Assembly: GCF_000718515.1 (NCBI RefSeq)
Contig: NZ_JNZS01000018.1
Location: forward strand, 51,806 to 115,805
Direction of reading: 5' to 3'
DNA length: 64,000 nucleotides
Origin: Micromonospora parva
Lineage (GTDB): Bacteria; Actinomycetota; Actinomycetes; Mycobacteriales; Micromonosporaceae
Shown: positions 33,565-42,000 of the stretch, piece after piece
Position numbering within the stretch: the first letter of the stretch is position 1
How the letters are laid out: each line of letters opens with the position of its first letter
Translations under genes and position numbers: made by a program
Notes under the pieces: model-generated
What the model was told of the DNA's origin: nothing
What the model saw: the letters and a program-made list of their open reading frames with translations, nothing else
The model's database searches: none

Positions 33565-35094
33565 GTGACCGCCTACGACGTCGCCGCCAAACTCCCCGAC
33601 ATCGACCGGCTGCGCCAGCGCTGCAAGGCCTTGGCCGTACTCGAGCGCATCATCGACGGCGGGGACCCCTACTACGCCTACACCTCGACCTGGGGCACGG
33701 ACGAGGCGGCGCTGATGAGCAATGGCAGCGGCGACGAGTGGGCCGTCGTGTTCACCCCCGACGGCGCCTTCATCCGGCTCTTCGACCATGAATCGGCGAT
33801 GTCGCCGTACCGTCATCCGGACCACGAGCTGTGGCCCGGTCTGGTCGACGGCGTTCCGGAGGTGCTGCGTTCTCAGCTGACGGAACCCGCCTTCTGCGAC
33901 GAGGACGGCCGACTCGTGGCGACCACCGTGCTGTGGCGGCTGGTGGAGGACGACCGCTGGCACGCCGGTGACGGCATCACCTTCCCACCACTGCACCGAC
34001 CGTACGACGACAGCGGCCCGGATGGGTCGGGCATGCTCGACATCCTGCTCGACGACATCGTCGACCGCTTCGTCGAATTCGCCGTCGACTACTACGAGAT
34101 GACGGTGGACCGGGCGGCGGTCGAGCACATCGTTGCCCATCGGCCGCTCACCGACCGTGTGACGAGGGCCCTGAATCCGCAGCTCAGCGTCGCCGATCTG
34201 CGTTCCGACATCGCCGCGATCGGCTATCCGATCGCCGGGGACGGCACGCGCGACGGCGCCACGGTCCAGGTCAAACCTCATGGCGCGTTCTCCGTGAACA
34301 GCGTGGGACTGGACGGTGCGCCCTTCCCGTTGAGCTTCAGTGTTCGCGAGACAGGCGGCTCCTGGATGGTGAATGCGACTGCGGCGCAGGCCGCCGAGCT
34401 GGCCGATGTGCTGATGCTCGCCGGGAACGACACCATCATGGTTGTCGGCGTGGAGACCAACAGCTTCCTGGACGAGGAGTATCAGCAGTGGCGGCCGTCA
34501 CGGATCGCTGCCGAACAGGGCGTCAGCTTCGAGGTGCATGAGGTCCGCGCGCTGGCGGCTGGCGTCGTCGGCCTCAGCGAAGAGGCCCTGCTGATACCCC
34601 GGGAGCAGCTGCCGCGGTTCCTGGCCGGTTGGTACCCCTACGAGCTGACCTTTGTCGACGTGCCGGGTACGCCTTCCGCCGAGCGCGTCGACGAAATGAT
34701 CGTCACCATTGGAACGGCCACGTTCGACGAGCCGGTCCTACCCGCTCTGGCCGGCTCACGCCTGTTGTTCTCCGGGCATGACGACTGCTACGTGTCTGTC
34801 GAAACGACGGACCCCGCGGTGCCTGCGGCGGTCCTGGGCCGGCTCCTGGTCTTGCTGGTCGGCTCGGCGCTTGTCGACACCACCGTGGTGGAGGTGACGG
34901 CGCCCGACGTCGAGACCGTGGAGCGGCTGATCGAAGAGAACCGGCATTGGGTCGGCGAGCTGGGCCCCGCGACGCGGGGCTCGGTGACCGTCGAGCTGCA
35001 CGCCACCCCCGGGTCGTGGCGGCTCGGCCAGTCGCTTCCGAAGCAGGTCGACCGCACGATGGTCTACGACATCGCGGACAGGGTCTGGCGGTGA
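33565..35094 (+). CDS. Orphan 509-residue protein of unknown function
   Basis: Soluble, no signal peptide or membrane helix. The N-terminal ~170 residues (DPYYAYTSTWGTDEAALMSNGSG is split here as PYYAYTSTWG and GDEWAVVFTPDGAFIRLFDHES) look like a SUKH-type or related alpha/beta fold; the remainder has no recognised motif. Codon use is slightly less GC-extreme than in neighbours (more A/T at third positions between 34270 and 34700), which could mean later acquisition. GTG start 10 bp after the esterase. I cannot assign a function. Confidence 0.7.
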   Translation: MTAYDVAAKLPDIDRLRQRCKALAVLERIIDGGDPYYAYTSTWGTDEAALMSNGSGDEWAVVFTPDGAFIRLFDHESAMSPYRHPDHELWPGLVDGVPEVLRSQLTEPAFCDEDGRLVATTVLWRLVEDDRWHAGDGITFPPLHRPYDDSGPDGSGMLDILLDDIVDRFVEFAVDYYEMTVDRAAVEHIVAHRPLTDRVTRALNPQLSVADLRSDIAAIGYPIAGDGTRDGATVQVKPHGAFSVNSVGLDGAPFPLSFSVRETGGSWMVNATAAQAAELADVLMLAGNDTIMVVGVETNSFLDEEYQQWRPSRIAAEQGVSFEVHEVRALAAGVVGLSEEALLIPREQLPRFLAGWYPYELTFVDVPGTPSAERVDEMIVTIGTATFDEPVLPALAGSRLLFSGHDDCYVSVETTDPAVPAAVLGRLLVLLVGSALVDTTVVEVTAPDVETVERLIEENRHWVGELGPATRGSVTVELHATPGSWRLGQSLPKQVDRTMVYDIADRVWR

Positions 35095-35139
35095 CCGAGA
35101 CGGTTGCGGCACCCCGAGGTGGTGAACCATGGGTACGCC

Positions 35140-35172
35140 AGGGAGCCTCCGGCGCGATGCCGGAGGCTCCCT
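35140..35172. terminator. Bidirectional terminator between convergent genes
   Basis: AGGGAGCCTCCGGC (35140-35153) pairs perfectly with 35159-35172, 14 bp with a 5-nt loop, centred between the stops at 35094 (+) and 35183 (-). Confidence 0.75.
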
Positions 35173-35182
35173 GATGTGTCGG

Positions 35183-37174
35183 TCAGTTGAGGGCGTAGAT
35201 CTCCGCGGCGGTGGTCCACGGGTTGCCGTTGACCTCGCTCAGGGCGCGCAGTCGCAGATACTGGCCCGTTTTCGCGGTGAACCGGACCTCCTTCTGGCTG
35301 GCGTTGTTGGCGAACGTGCCGGTGGCCACGGCCGTACCCCAGTTGGTGCCGTCAGTGCTGACGTAGACCTCGTACTGGCCGATGCGCCCGTTGGCGGCGC
35401 CGGAGCCGCTGTCCTGCCGGGGCAGGTAGCGGATTCCGGAGACGGAGTAGCTCGCCCCGAGGTTGATCTGGATCTCGTGGGGCATCGGGGCGTTGCCGCC
35501 GGTGTACTTCGTGTGCCAGATGGTGCTGAGGTTGCCGTCGAAGGCGTTGGTCGCGGCCCCGTTCTCGGCGGCCGTCTCCTGGCTGTCCACGTACTTCAGC
35601 GACCATCCGGTACGCGGGATGACGCCGGCACTGGGCACGCAGACCGTGCTGAGCTGGTGTGCGCCCCGGTCCGGACGACAACCCGGGGTGACGGTGCTGC
35701 CGAAGTAGTCGCGGCTGCCCGGGCTGGTCATGACCTGACCACTGGCCAGCGCGGGGGAGCCGGTGCGGAGCCGGTAACCACCGGCGTCGCTGATCGAGGT
35801 GGCGGTGCCCGGCGCGACGAACAGCGGATCGGCCGTGATCTTGTTCGGGTCGGCGGGCTCGCCGGCGGGGTGCTGGCCGTAGAACACGTTCGAGTCGAAC
35901 AGCAGAGCCCCGGCGTTGTAGCTGGCCTGGGTCGAGGTCACGTAGAAGATGTTGTTGTAGAACTCGACATTGGCGCCGGCCGAGCCGTTGCCGTTGTTGA
36001 TGATCTGCGCTGACTCGCCCACGTAGAAGACATTGTTGTAGATCTTCGTGTTGGTGAGTTTCCCGCAGACCAGGTCGAAGATCTGGCCGCGGTCGTTCTG
36101 GCTGATGTTGTAGCGCACGATGTTGTCTTTGGTGGTCGAGCCCCCACCGTTGCAGAGCAGGATGAAGCCGCCCTCGTTGTCGTGGCTGTAGTTGTACTGG
36201 TAGATGGTGCGGATGTTGCCCTCGTCCAGGTCGAAGCCCTGCCCGTCGCAGGTGCTCCGGCCGCCGCTGACCTCGTTGAACTGGAACAGGGCGTCGTTGA
36301 TGTTCCAGCCCCAGATGCCGGCGGCGCACTGCGCGGGCTCGCGGACCCGGAAGCCGTCCACCCGGTTGTTCTCGACCAGGGCGCTCTGGGTGTGGTGCAC
36401 GTCGATGGCGTCGCCGCCGATGTCGGTGACCGTGTTGCCGCGCACGACGACCCGGGTCTGCGGAAGCCAGGTGCCGCAGGTGGAACCGCAGTTGGGGTTG
36501 GCCAGCTCGGGCCGGACCATCCAGCGGGTCCAGAAGTGGATGCCGTAGCGGTCGACGGTGCCGATCGTGTTGTTGTTGATCAGCACGTCGTCGAACTTCG
36601 TCTGCGTGGTGTAGCCCAGAACCTCGAAGAAGATGCCGGCGCTGGCGTCGTCGTCCTTCTTGGTCTGGTTGCCGTTGACGTCGTGGACGCTGAGCCCGGT
36701 CACCCGGTAGTAGGTGCCGGTGCCGGAGTTCTCGCGGATGATGTGCACGCCGCGGCGGGTGGCGATCGCCGATCCCTTGTTGGAGATGTCCAGGTTGCGG
36801 ATCTCCCAGTACTGCTGGTTGTAGAGCTTCACGACGTCGACGACAGCACCGTTGCCGGCCAGCGCCGGCTTGGCGCCGCTGCCGTACGCGTCGATGATGA
36901 TCGGTGCGCCGGCCGCGCCGGAACCCTTGGGAAAGAGCTGCTGGTTGGCGCAGGTCGTGCCCCGCCGGATCAGGATCTGATCTCCGGCGGCGAACGTCTT
37001 GGCGTTCACCGGTGTGAAACTGTTCCAGGGGCTGGCCTGGGTGCCGCTGCCCGACGTGCTCGCGGAGCAGTCGACGTAGTAGTTCGTGGCGGCTGCCGCG
37101 GCGGGGGGCGCGGCGACCAGTACTGCGGTGGCTAGCGTGGTCAAAGCCACCAACGAGGACCTGAACAGGCGCAT
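35183..37174 (-). CDS. Secreted right-handed beta-helix protein with F5/8C carbohydrate-binding domain
   Basis: 663 residues. Signal peptide ending at PPAAAAA. Residues about 30-495: parallel beta-helix of the pectate-lyase/chondroitinase kind (YYVDCSASTSGSGTQASPW at the start, then Asn-rich ladders such as VLINNNTIGTVDRYGI, NVEFYNNIFYV). Residues about 515-663: F5/8 type C (discoidin) domain (AFDGNLSTIWHTKYTGG, HEIQINLGASYSVSGIRYLPRQ). Probably binds and degrades an acidic or branched polysaccharide outside the cell. It lies downstream of the ABC importer on the same strand; the 120-bp gap leaves its operon membership open. Confidence 0.85.
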   Translation of the reverse strand: MRLFRSSLVALTTLATAVLVAAPPAAAAATNYYVDCSASTSGSGTQASPWNSFTPVNAKTFAAGDQILIRRGTTCANQQLFPKGSGAAGAPIIIDAYGSGAKPALAGNGAVVDVVKLYNQQYWEIRNLDISNKGSAIATRRGVHIIRENSGTGTYYRVTGLSVHDVNGNQTKKDDDASAGIFFEVLGYTTQTKFDDVLINNNTIGTVDRYGIHFWTRWMVRPELANPNCGSTCGTWLPQTRVVVRGNTVTDIGGDAIDVHHTQSALVENNRVDGFRVREPAQCAAGIWGWNINDALFQFNEVSGGRSTCDGQGFDLDEGNIRTIYQYNYSHDNEGGFILLCNGGGSTTKDNIVRYNISQNDRGQIFDLVCGKLTNTKIYNNVFYVGESAQIINNGNGSAGANVEFYNNIFYVTSTQASYNAGALLFDSNVFYGQHPAGEPADPNKITADPLFVAPGTATSISDAGGYRLRTGSPALASGQVMTSPGSRDYFGSTVTPGCRPDRGAHQLSTVCVPSAGVIPRTGWSLKYVDSQETAAENGAATNAFDGNLSTIWHTKYTGGNAPMPHEIQINLGASYSVSGIRYLPRQDSGSGAANGRIGQYEVYVSTDGTNWGTAVATGTFANNASQKEVRFTAKTGQYLRLRALSEVNGNPWTTAAEIYALN

Positions 37175-37294
37175 CGAGAGTCCTAACCGTGGGGGTGGTC
37201 GGGGTGGGGGAGTCTGTCAATTCCTTGCGCTGTCTCGTTCGTACGCCGGGAGGGAACGCCCCCGGCGGAGCTCGGGCCCGCCGCACGCCGCGGC

Positions 37295-37474
37295 TCACCG
37301 GAACTTTCTGTTGTAGTCCGCGAGAAGACCGATCAGGACGGCGAGCGCCACAAGCATGATCGCGAGGTTGCCCCACCCGACAGTGGGTCGGACGACCACC
37401 ACGGCGACGACACAGGCGAGCGCGAGCAGCAGCCGGGCGACGACGAGCAGCACGGCATGCGTCGGTTCCTTCAT
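37295..37474 (-). CDS. Small two-helix membrane protein of the sugar-importer operon
   Basis: 59 residues, MKEPTHAVLLVVARLLLALA at the start, two hydrophobic helices (about 7-28 and 34-52) and a short basic end DYNRKFR. Start ATG at 37474 with AAAGGG upstream; 19 bp after the permease stop. Very small proteins of this shape recur directly after carbohydrate ABC permeases in actinobacteria (DUF6903-like, from memory, not checked). Possible accessory subunit; function unknown. Confidence 0.7.
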   Translation of the reverse strand: MKEPTHAVLLVVARLLLALACVVAVVVVRPTVGWGNLAIMLVALAVLIGLLADYNRKFR

Positions 37475-37493
37475 GACATCCCTTTCTCGGGCC

Positions 37494-38372
37494 TCAGCCC
37501 TTGACGCCGCCGGCGGCCATGCCCTGGATCAGTCGGCGCTGGATCAGCGCGTACAGGAGCAGCACCGGCACGATGACGATGACCATGCCGGCGTAGAGCC
37601 GCCCCGGGTCCGCAGCCGCCTTCTGCGCCGCCATCAGGTTGAGCAGGCCGACCTGCAACGTCTTGCCCTCACCGGGCAGCAGCGTCAGCGCGATGATGAA
37701 GTCGTTCCAGTAGGCCAGGAAGTTGAACAGAATCACCGTGGTGACCGCCGGGCGGGCCATCGGCAGCATCACCCGCGTCATGATCCGGAATCGGGATGCC
37801 CCGTCCAGCAGCGCGGCCTCCTCGAAGTCTCCCGGAATCGACCGGAAGTACGCAGTCAGCAGGTAGATCGTGAATGGGATCGAGGTCGCCGCGTAGACCA
37901 GCGAGAGCATCGCCGGGTTGTCGAGGAAGAACCCGTCGGGGAACACGTCGACCAGCGCGCGGTCCCAGTCGACGAGCATCAGGAAGATCGGCACCACGAT
38001 GTAGTTGACGTTGACGAACAGCCCGGCCAGCAGCGCCACCTCGACGATGCCCTTGCCGCGGAACTCGTACCGGGCGACGACGTACGCCGCCGGCACCGAG
38101 ACCGCCAGCACGAAGACCAGGCCGAGGAGCGTGACCAGTACCGACGTGGCGAAGTAGCGGCCCATCTGCGCGCCGCCGAACGCGTCGACGTAGTTCTGCA
38201 GGTGAAGGCCCTCGGGCAGGGTCCACGGGCTGCCGAAGAACTCGCTCTTGCGCTTCAGCGAGGCCACCAGCACCCAGCCGACCGGGATGACGATGAGCAG
38301 GGTGATCGCACCGACGAGCAGGTGGGTGAGTCCACGGCCGGGCCGTGGACCGGATTTGTTGATCGTGGTCAT
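37494..38372 (-). CDS. Carbohydrate ABC transporter permease, MalG type
   Basis: 292 residues, six hydrophobic helices. The EAA-type loop that docks with the ATPase is EEAALLDGASRFRIMTRVMLP. The N-terminal helix, the SLKRKSEFFGSPWTLPEGL segment, and the LAYWNDFIIALTLLPGEG loop are typical of MalG/LacG-like sugar permeases. No ATPase gene is in the operon, so a shared MsiK-type ATPase elsewhere is expected, as in Streptomyces. Eleven bases after the upstream permease gene. Confidence 0.93.
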   Translation of the reverse strand: MTTINKSGPRPGRGLTHLLVGAITLLIVIPVGWVLVASLKRKSEFFGSPWTLPEGLHLQNYVDAFGGAQMGRYFATSVLVTLLGLVFVLAVSVPAAYVVARYEFRGKGIVEVALLAGLFVNVNYIVVPIFLMLVDWDRALVDVFPDGFFLDNPAMLSLVYAATSIPFTIYLLTAYFRSIPGDFEEAALLDGASRFRIMTRVMLPMARPAVTTVILFNFLAYWNDFIIALTLLPGEGKTLQVGLLNLMAAQKAAADPGRLYAGMVIVIVPVLLLYALIQRRLIQGMAAGGVKG

Positions 38373-38383
38373 GGGAGTGTCCT

Positions 38384-39358
38384 CTAGAACTGGAGGGGCT
38401 CACGCCGGGTCGCGCGGCTCACCAGGAGCGACACGAGGAACGAGAAAGCGAAGATCACCACGCCGATGGCCATGCCGTAGCCGTAGGCCGAGTTCGTGTA
38501 CGCCTGCTTGTACATGTAGCTGAGCAGCACCTCGGAGGCACCGTCCGGGCCGCCGCCGGTCATCGCCCGAACCAGCACGAAGCTGAGGTTGACCGCGCTG
38601 AGGATGAAGAAGGTCAGCGTGGTGCGCAGGTTCTGCCAGATCAGCGGCAGCGTGACGGCGAAGAACTGCCGACCTGCCGAGGCACCGTCGAGTGCCGAGG
38701 CCTCGTACAACTCCTCCGGGATGCTCGCCATGCTCGACATGTAGATGACCATGTAGTAGCCGAGCGACTGCCACAGCATCGCTATCGCGACCGAGTAGAG
38801 CACCAGCTTCTGGTCGCCCAGCCAGACCTGTTGCAGGCCGTCCAGCGAGAGCAGCCGGAGGGTGCCGTTGAGCAGGCCGTTCTCCTGGTCGTAGACGGCC
38901 GAGAAGATGGCCGCGATGACCACGACCGAGAGCACGTTGGGGATGTAGAGCACGAACCGGTAGAGGGTGTGGCCGCGCAGCTTCTGCCGGGTCATGACGG
39001 CGGCGAGGAACAGACCCATCCCCATCGTCACCACGGTCACGACCACGAGCAGCGCGACGGTGTTCTGGAACGCGCGGAGGAACTGCTCGTCGTCGACGAG
39101 CTTGGTGAAGTTGTCCAGGCCGACGAACCGCATCTGCGCCGAGAAACCGCTCCAGCTGTAGAGCGACATCCGGAACACGCTGACGGTCGGCCAGATCATG
39201 AACAGCGCGAACAGTGCCAGTGCCGGAAGCAGGCAGGCGGCGACGAATCGGCCGTCGCCGGGCCGGCCGCGTGCGGCGCTGCCACGCGCTGACACCGGGG
39301 GTCGGCTGGGCGCGCGCTTGCTGGCGCCTCTGGGTGGTGGAGTGAGGGTCGTCGTCAC
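38384..39358 (-). CDS. Carbohydrate ABC transporter permease, MalF type
   Basis: 324 residues: a cytoplasmic Arg/Pro/Ser-rich tail (about 1-38), then six helices. The EAA loop reads ELYEASALDGASAGRQFFAVTLPLI, of which EASALDGASAG is the core. Extra landmarks: LFALFMIWPTVSVFRMSLYSW and LYEASALDG. Pairs with the MalG-type protein; the binding protein is encoded 70 bp upstream. Confidence 0.93.
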   Translation of the reverse strand: MTTTLTPPPRGASKRAPSRPPVSARGSAARGRPGDGRFVAACLLPALALFALFMIWPTVSVFRMSLYSWSGFSAQMRFVGLDNFTKLVDDEQFLRAFQNTVALLVVVTVVTMGMGLFLAAVMTRQKLRGHTLYRFVLYIPNVLSVVVIAAIFSAVYDQENGLLNGTLRLLSLDGLQQVWLGDQKLVLYSVAIAMLWQSLGYYMVIYMSSMASIPEELYEASALDGASAGRQFFAVTLPLIWQNLRTTLTFFILSAVNLSFVLVRAMTGGGPDGASEVLLSYMYKQAYTNSAYGYGMAIGVVIFAFSFLVSLLVSRATRREPLQF

Positions 39359-39428
39359 CGTGACCAGTCCTTGGTTCTCGCGGGGGGAGGGGTCGGCGGC
39401 AGCCCGGTTCCGGGCTGCCGCCGGGGCG

Positions 39429-40751
39429 TCACTTGCCCGCTTGCCGCAGCTTCTCGCTGGCGTCGTTCAGCGCGGTCTGCCACTGGTCGACGGTCTTGTC
39501 GCCGCTGATGATGCTGTTCGCGGTGTCGAAGAGCGTGCCCTTGATGTTCACGCCCTCGACCGGCGCGGTGCTTCCGAAGCCACCCACCAGGGCGGAGATG
39601 CTCGGGTCCTCGTAGAGCTGGTAGAACGGGGCGATCTCGGCGGGCAGCGTCGAGGCGATGCCCTTGATCGGCTGGATCGCGTTGGCCTTGGCGAAGATGC
39701 CGGCGGCCTCGTCGGAGTAGAGGTACGCGACGAAGTCCTTCGCGGCGTCCTTGTTCTGCGCGCCGCTGGGAACCCAGGCGGACTCGACGATCGTGGTCAG
39801 GTAGCGCTTACCACCGGCGTTGACCGCCGGCAGCGGGGCCATCGCCCACTCGAAACCGGTGGCGCGCGGAGCGTCCTTCATCTCGCCGACCACCCACGTG
39901 CCGTTCGGCATGAACAGGGTCTTGTTGTCGAGCAGCGACTGCTGGTTCTTGGTGAAGTCCTGCTCGTTCGCGTACCCCACCGTGGTCTTCGCCGCGTAGC
40001 TCAGCAGCCGGGCGGTGATCTCCAGGACCTGGCGCCCCTGGGCGGTCTTCCAGACACCCTCGGAATACGTCATGACGTCCTTGTAGAACTGCTCACCGCC
40101 GACGTCGGCGAGCAGCGCGAAGAAGAACGAGTCCAGGTAGCCCGCGGTCGGGTACGTGAACAGCGCGATGCCCTCGGCCTTGGCGGCGTCGCCGAGCTTG
40201 AACATGTCGTCCCAGGTGGTCGGGACCTGCCAACCCTTCTGCGCGAAGAGGCCCTTGTTGTAGACCAGCCCGGTCGGCGCGTAGTACATCGGCATCAGGT
40301 AGGTCTTGTCGTCGTTGTACGGGTTGGTGCTGAGGTTGCCCACGATCCCGTCGGCGAGCTTGGAGCGCACGGTGACCTGTTCACCAGGCACCGTCATGTC
40401 CAGGACCCCGGTGAGGTCCTCCAGTGCCTTGTCCTTGACCAGCGTCTCGGCGAGCGCTGCCTTGCGGCCCTGGGGCAGCACCACGACGTCCGGGAACTTG
40501 CCGGCCTTCATGTTGGGGCTGATCTCGTCCTCAAGGGTCTTCGAGAGCTGCAGCTGCACGTCCACATCGGGGTGCTTCGCCTTGTAGGCCTCGATGACCT
40601 GCAGGTACATGTCCCGGCCGTAGCCGCCCTCGAAGGCCGCGACCTTCAGGCTCTTCTTGCCGTCGGCGTTGTCGTCGCCTCCGGAACAACCTGTGAGCAG
40701 GCTGAGCGCCGTCGCCGCGGCGACGGCTAGGACGATGGGTTTTCTGAACAT
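39429..40751 (-). CDS. Extracellular sugar-binding lipoprotein
   Basis: 440 residues, family 1 solute-binding protein. Lipobox LLTGC with Cys22. Landmarks: YLQVIEAYKAKHPDVDVQLQ, FMPNGTWVVGEMKD and the C-terminal QWQTALNDASEKLRQ. GGAGG stands about ten bases before the ATG at 40751; an in-frame ATG ten codons upstream lacks spacing. First gene of the importer operon. A LacI-type operator lies 95-118 bp upstream. The GH35 beta-galactosidase nearby suggests galacto-oligosaccharides as cargo, by inference. Confidence 0.92.
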   Translation of the reverse strand: MFRKPIVLAVAAATALSLLTGCSGGDDNADGKKSLKVAAFEGGYGRDMYLQVIEAYKAKHPDVDVQLQLSKTLEDEISPNMKAGKFPDVVVLPQGRKAALAETLVKDKALEDLTGVLDMTVPGEQVTVRSKLADGIVGNLSTNPYNDDKTYLMPMYYAPTGLVYNKGLFAQKGWQVPTTWDDMFKLGDAAKAEGIALFTYPTAGYLDSFFFALLADVGGEQFYKDVMTYSEGVWKTAQGRQVLEITARLLSYAAKTTVGYANEQDFTKNQQSLLDNKTLFMPNGTWVVGEMKDAPRATGFEWAMAPLPAVNAGGKRYLTTIVESAWVPSGAQNKDAAKDFVAYLYSDEAAGIFAKANAIQPIKGIASTLPAEIAPFYQLYEDPSISALVGGFGSTAPVEGVNIKGTLFDTANSIISGDKTVDQWQTALNDASEKLRQAGK

Positions 40752-40845
40752 GGGGGTGGTCCTCCGTGGCGGTACGCACAACGGTGCGGGAGTGAGAGGC
40801 GAGCACGAGACACGGTCCGCCTAGATCGCTGGGGCGGGCCGCGCG

Positions 40846-40869
40846 TTGTTACTGTGGCACCCGTAACAT
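40846..40869. promoter_or_regulatory. Operator upstream of the sugar-importer operon
   Basis: TTGTTACTGTGGCACCCGTAACAT. Its right part, TGGCACnnGTAACAT, is repeated at 41975-41989 before the beta-galactosidase gene, with only the two central bases different (CC versus GG). Core is a near palindrome (GTGGCAC-CC-GTAACAT). Likely site of the adjacent LacI repressor. Confidence 0.7.
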
Positions 40870-40904
40870 GACCCGTCAAGAATGATCTGCCCGCAGCAGG
40901 ACGG

Positions 40905-41918
40905 TCAGCGTGGCCGCGGCGCCGCGGTGGACTCCCGGACGATCAGGGTGGCTGGCGTGAGCGATTCGCCCTCCGACTCGGTGTCGAGCAGGAGTGCGAC
41001 AGCAGCCGCCCCGGAGCGGTAGAAGTCCTGCCGAACGGTGGTGAGCGGCGGGTGGCAGTAGGCGGCCAGCTCGATGTCGTCGACGCTCACGATCGAGACG
41101 TCCTGCGGCACCGAGCGCCCGCGCTCCCGCAGCGCCTTGATCAGCCCGAAGGCCATCTCGTCGCTGGCCACGAAGACGGCGGTGACCTCGGGAATCATCG
41201 CGAGGATCTGCCCCAGCCGGTAGCCCGACTCGGGCGACCAGTCGCCCTCCAGGGCTGGAGGCGCGTCGATCCCGGCAGCGGCCAGGCACTCCTGCCAGCC
41301 CTGCCGACGCTGCCGCGCCTCGATCCACTCGTCCGGCCCGGCTACGTGCCACACCTGGCGGTGCCCCAGGTCCAGCAGGTGTTGGGTGGCCGCGCGCCCC
41401 GCCTCGTGCTGGTCGATGCCCAGCACCCGCGCCCCGGTCGTGCGCGAGCCGTCCACCGTGACGGTGGGGATGTCCCGGGTGATGTCCTCCATCCGCTGGG
41501 TCACGGAGATCAACGGGACCGCGATGATGATGCCGTCGACGCCCTGGTCAGAGAGCTTGAGCAGGGACTTCTCCATCAGTGCGGTGTCCAGCTCGGCGAT
41601 GGTCGCGATGCTCACCGAGTAACCCGCCTGACCGGCCGCCGCCTCCACCCCGGCGGTGACCCCCGAGCGCGAGTAGTAGCCGCCGGCCTGTAGCAGGACC
41701 AGGCCGAGGGTGAAGCTTCGTCCCGAGGACAGCAGCCGGGGAGCGCCGTTGTACCGGTATTTGAGCTGCTCGACCGCGTCGAGTACGCGACGTCGGGTTT
41801 CCGCGTTGACGTTCGGCGAGTTGCGCAGCGTACGCGAGACCGTCTGTGCCGACACGCCAGCGGCACGTGCCACGTCGGTCATGCTCGGTTGCTTGTCGCG
41901 CATTGTCGCCTCGGTCAT
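40905..41918 (-). CDS. LacI-family repressor of the importer and beta-galactosidase
   Basis: 337 residues. Helix-turn-helix MTDVARAAGVSAQTVSRTLR near residues 13-32, hinge RRVLDAVEQLKYRYNGAPRLLSSG (RYNGAPRLLSSG), sugar-binding domain ending in SIVSVDDIELAAYCHPPLTT. AGGAGG stands upstream of the ATG at 41918; later Met codons are less likely. Same strand as, and upstream of, the binding-protein gene; divergent from the GH35 gene. A matching operator is found before each. Confidence 0.92.
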   Translation of the reverse strand: MTEATMRDKQPSMTDVARAAGVSAQTVSRTLRNSPNVNAETRRRVLDAVEQLKYRYNGAPRLLSSGRSFTLGLVLLQAGGYYSRSGVTAGVEAAAGQAGYSVSIATIAELDTALMEKSLLKLSDQGVDGIIIAVPLISVTQRMEDITRDIPTVTVDGSRTTGARVLGIDQHEAGRAATQHLLDLGHRQVWHVAGPDEWIEARQRRQGWQECLAAAGIDAPPALEGDWSPESGYRLGQILAMIPEVTAVFVASDEMAFGLIKALRERGRSVPQDVSIVSVDDIELAAYCHPPLTTVRQDFYRSGAAAVALLLDTESEGESLTPATLIVRESTAAPRPR

Positions 41919-41964
41919 CCGCCCCGCCCTCCTGAGAACCCGGTACGGCGGCATCCTAGCGCCA

Positions 41965-41989
41965 TTGTTATAAATGGCACGGGTAACAT
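41965..41989. promoter_or_regulatory. Operator at the beta-galactosidase promoter
   Basis: TTGTTATAAATGGCACGGGTAACAT. Palindromic core ATGGCAC-GG-GTAACAT (41974-41989). The half TAACAT also looks like the -10 of the GH35 gene, 12 bp before its ATG, so repressor binding would block polymerase. Shares 13 of 15 bases of TGGCACnnGTAACAT with the site at 40846. Confidence 0.7.
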
Positions 41990-42000
41990 AGGCTTCTGCC

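Noticed and set aside
36182..37135. Plus-strand open frame opposite the beta-helix gene
   Set aside because: Low-complexity Val/Asp/Gly/Ala composition, no ribosome binding site, and the opposite strand has an obvious signal peptide and domains.
37356..38387. Long plus-strand open frame over the MalG-type permease
   Set aside because: The reverse strand encodes a complete permease; this frame is rich in Arg/Gln/His and has no family motif.
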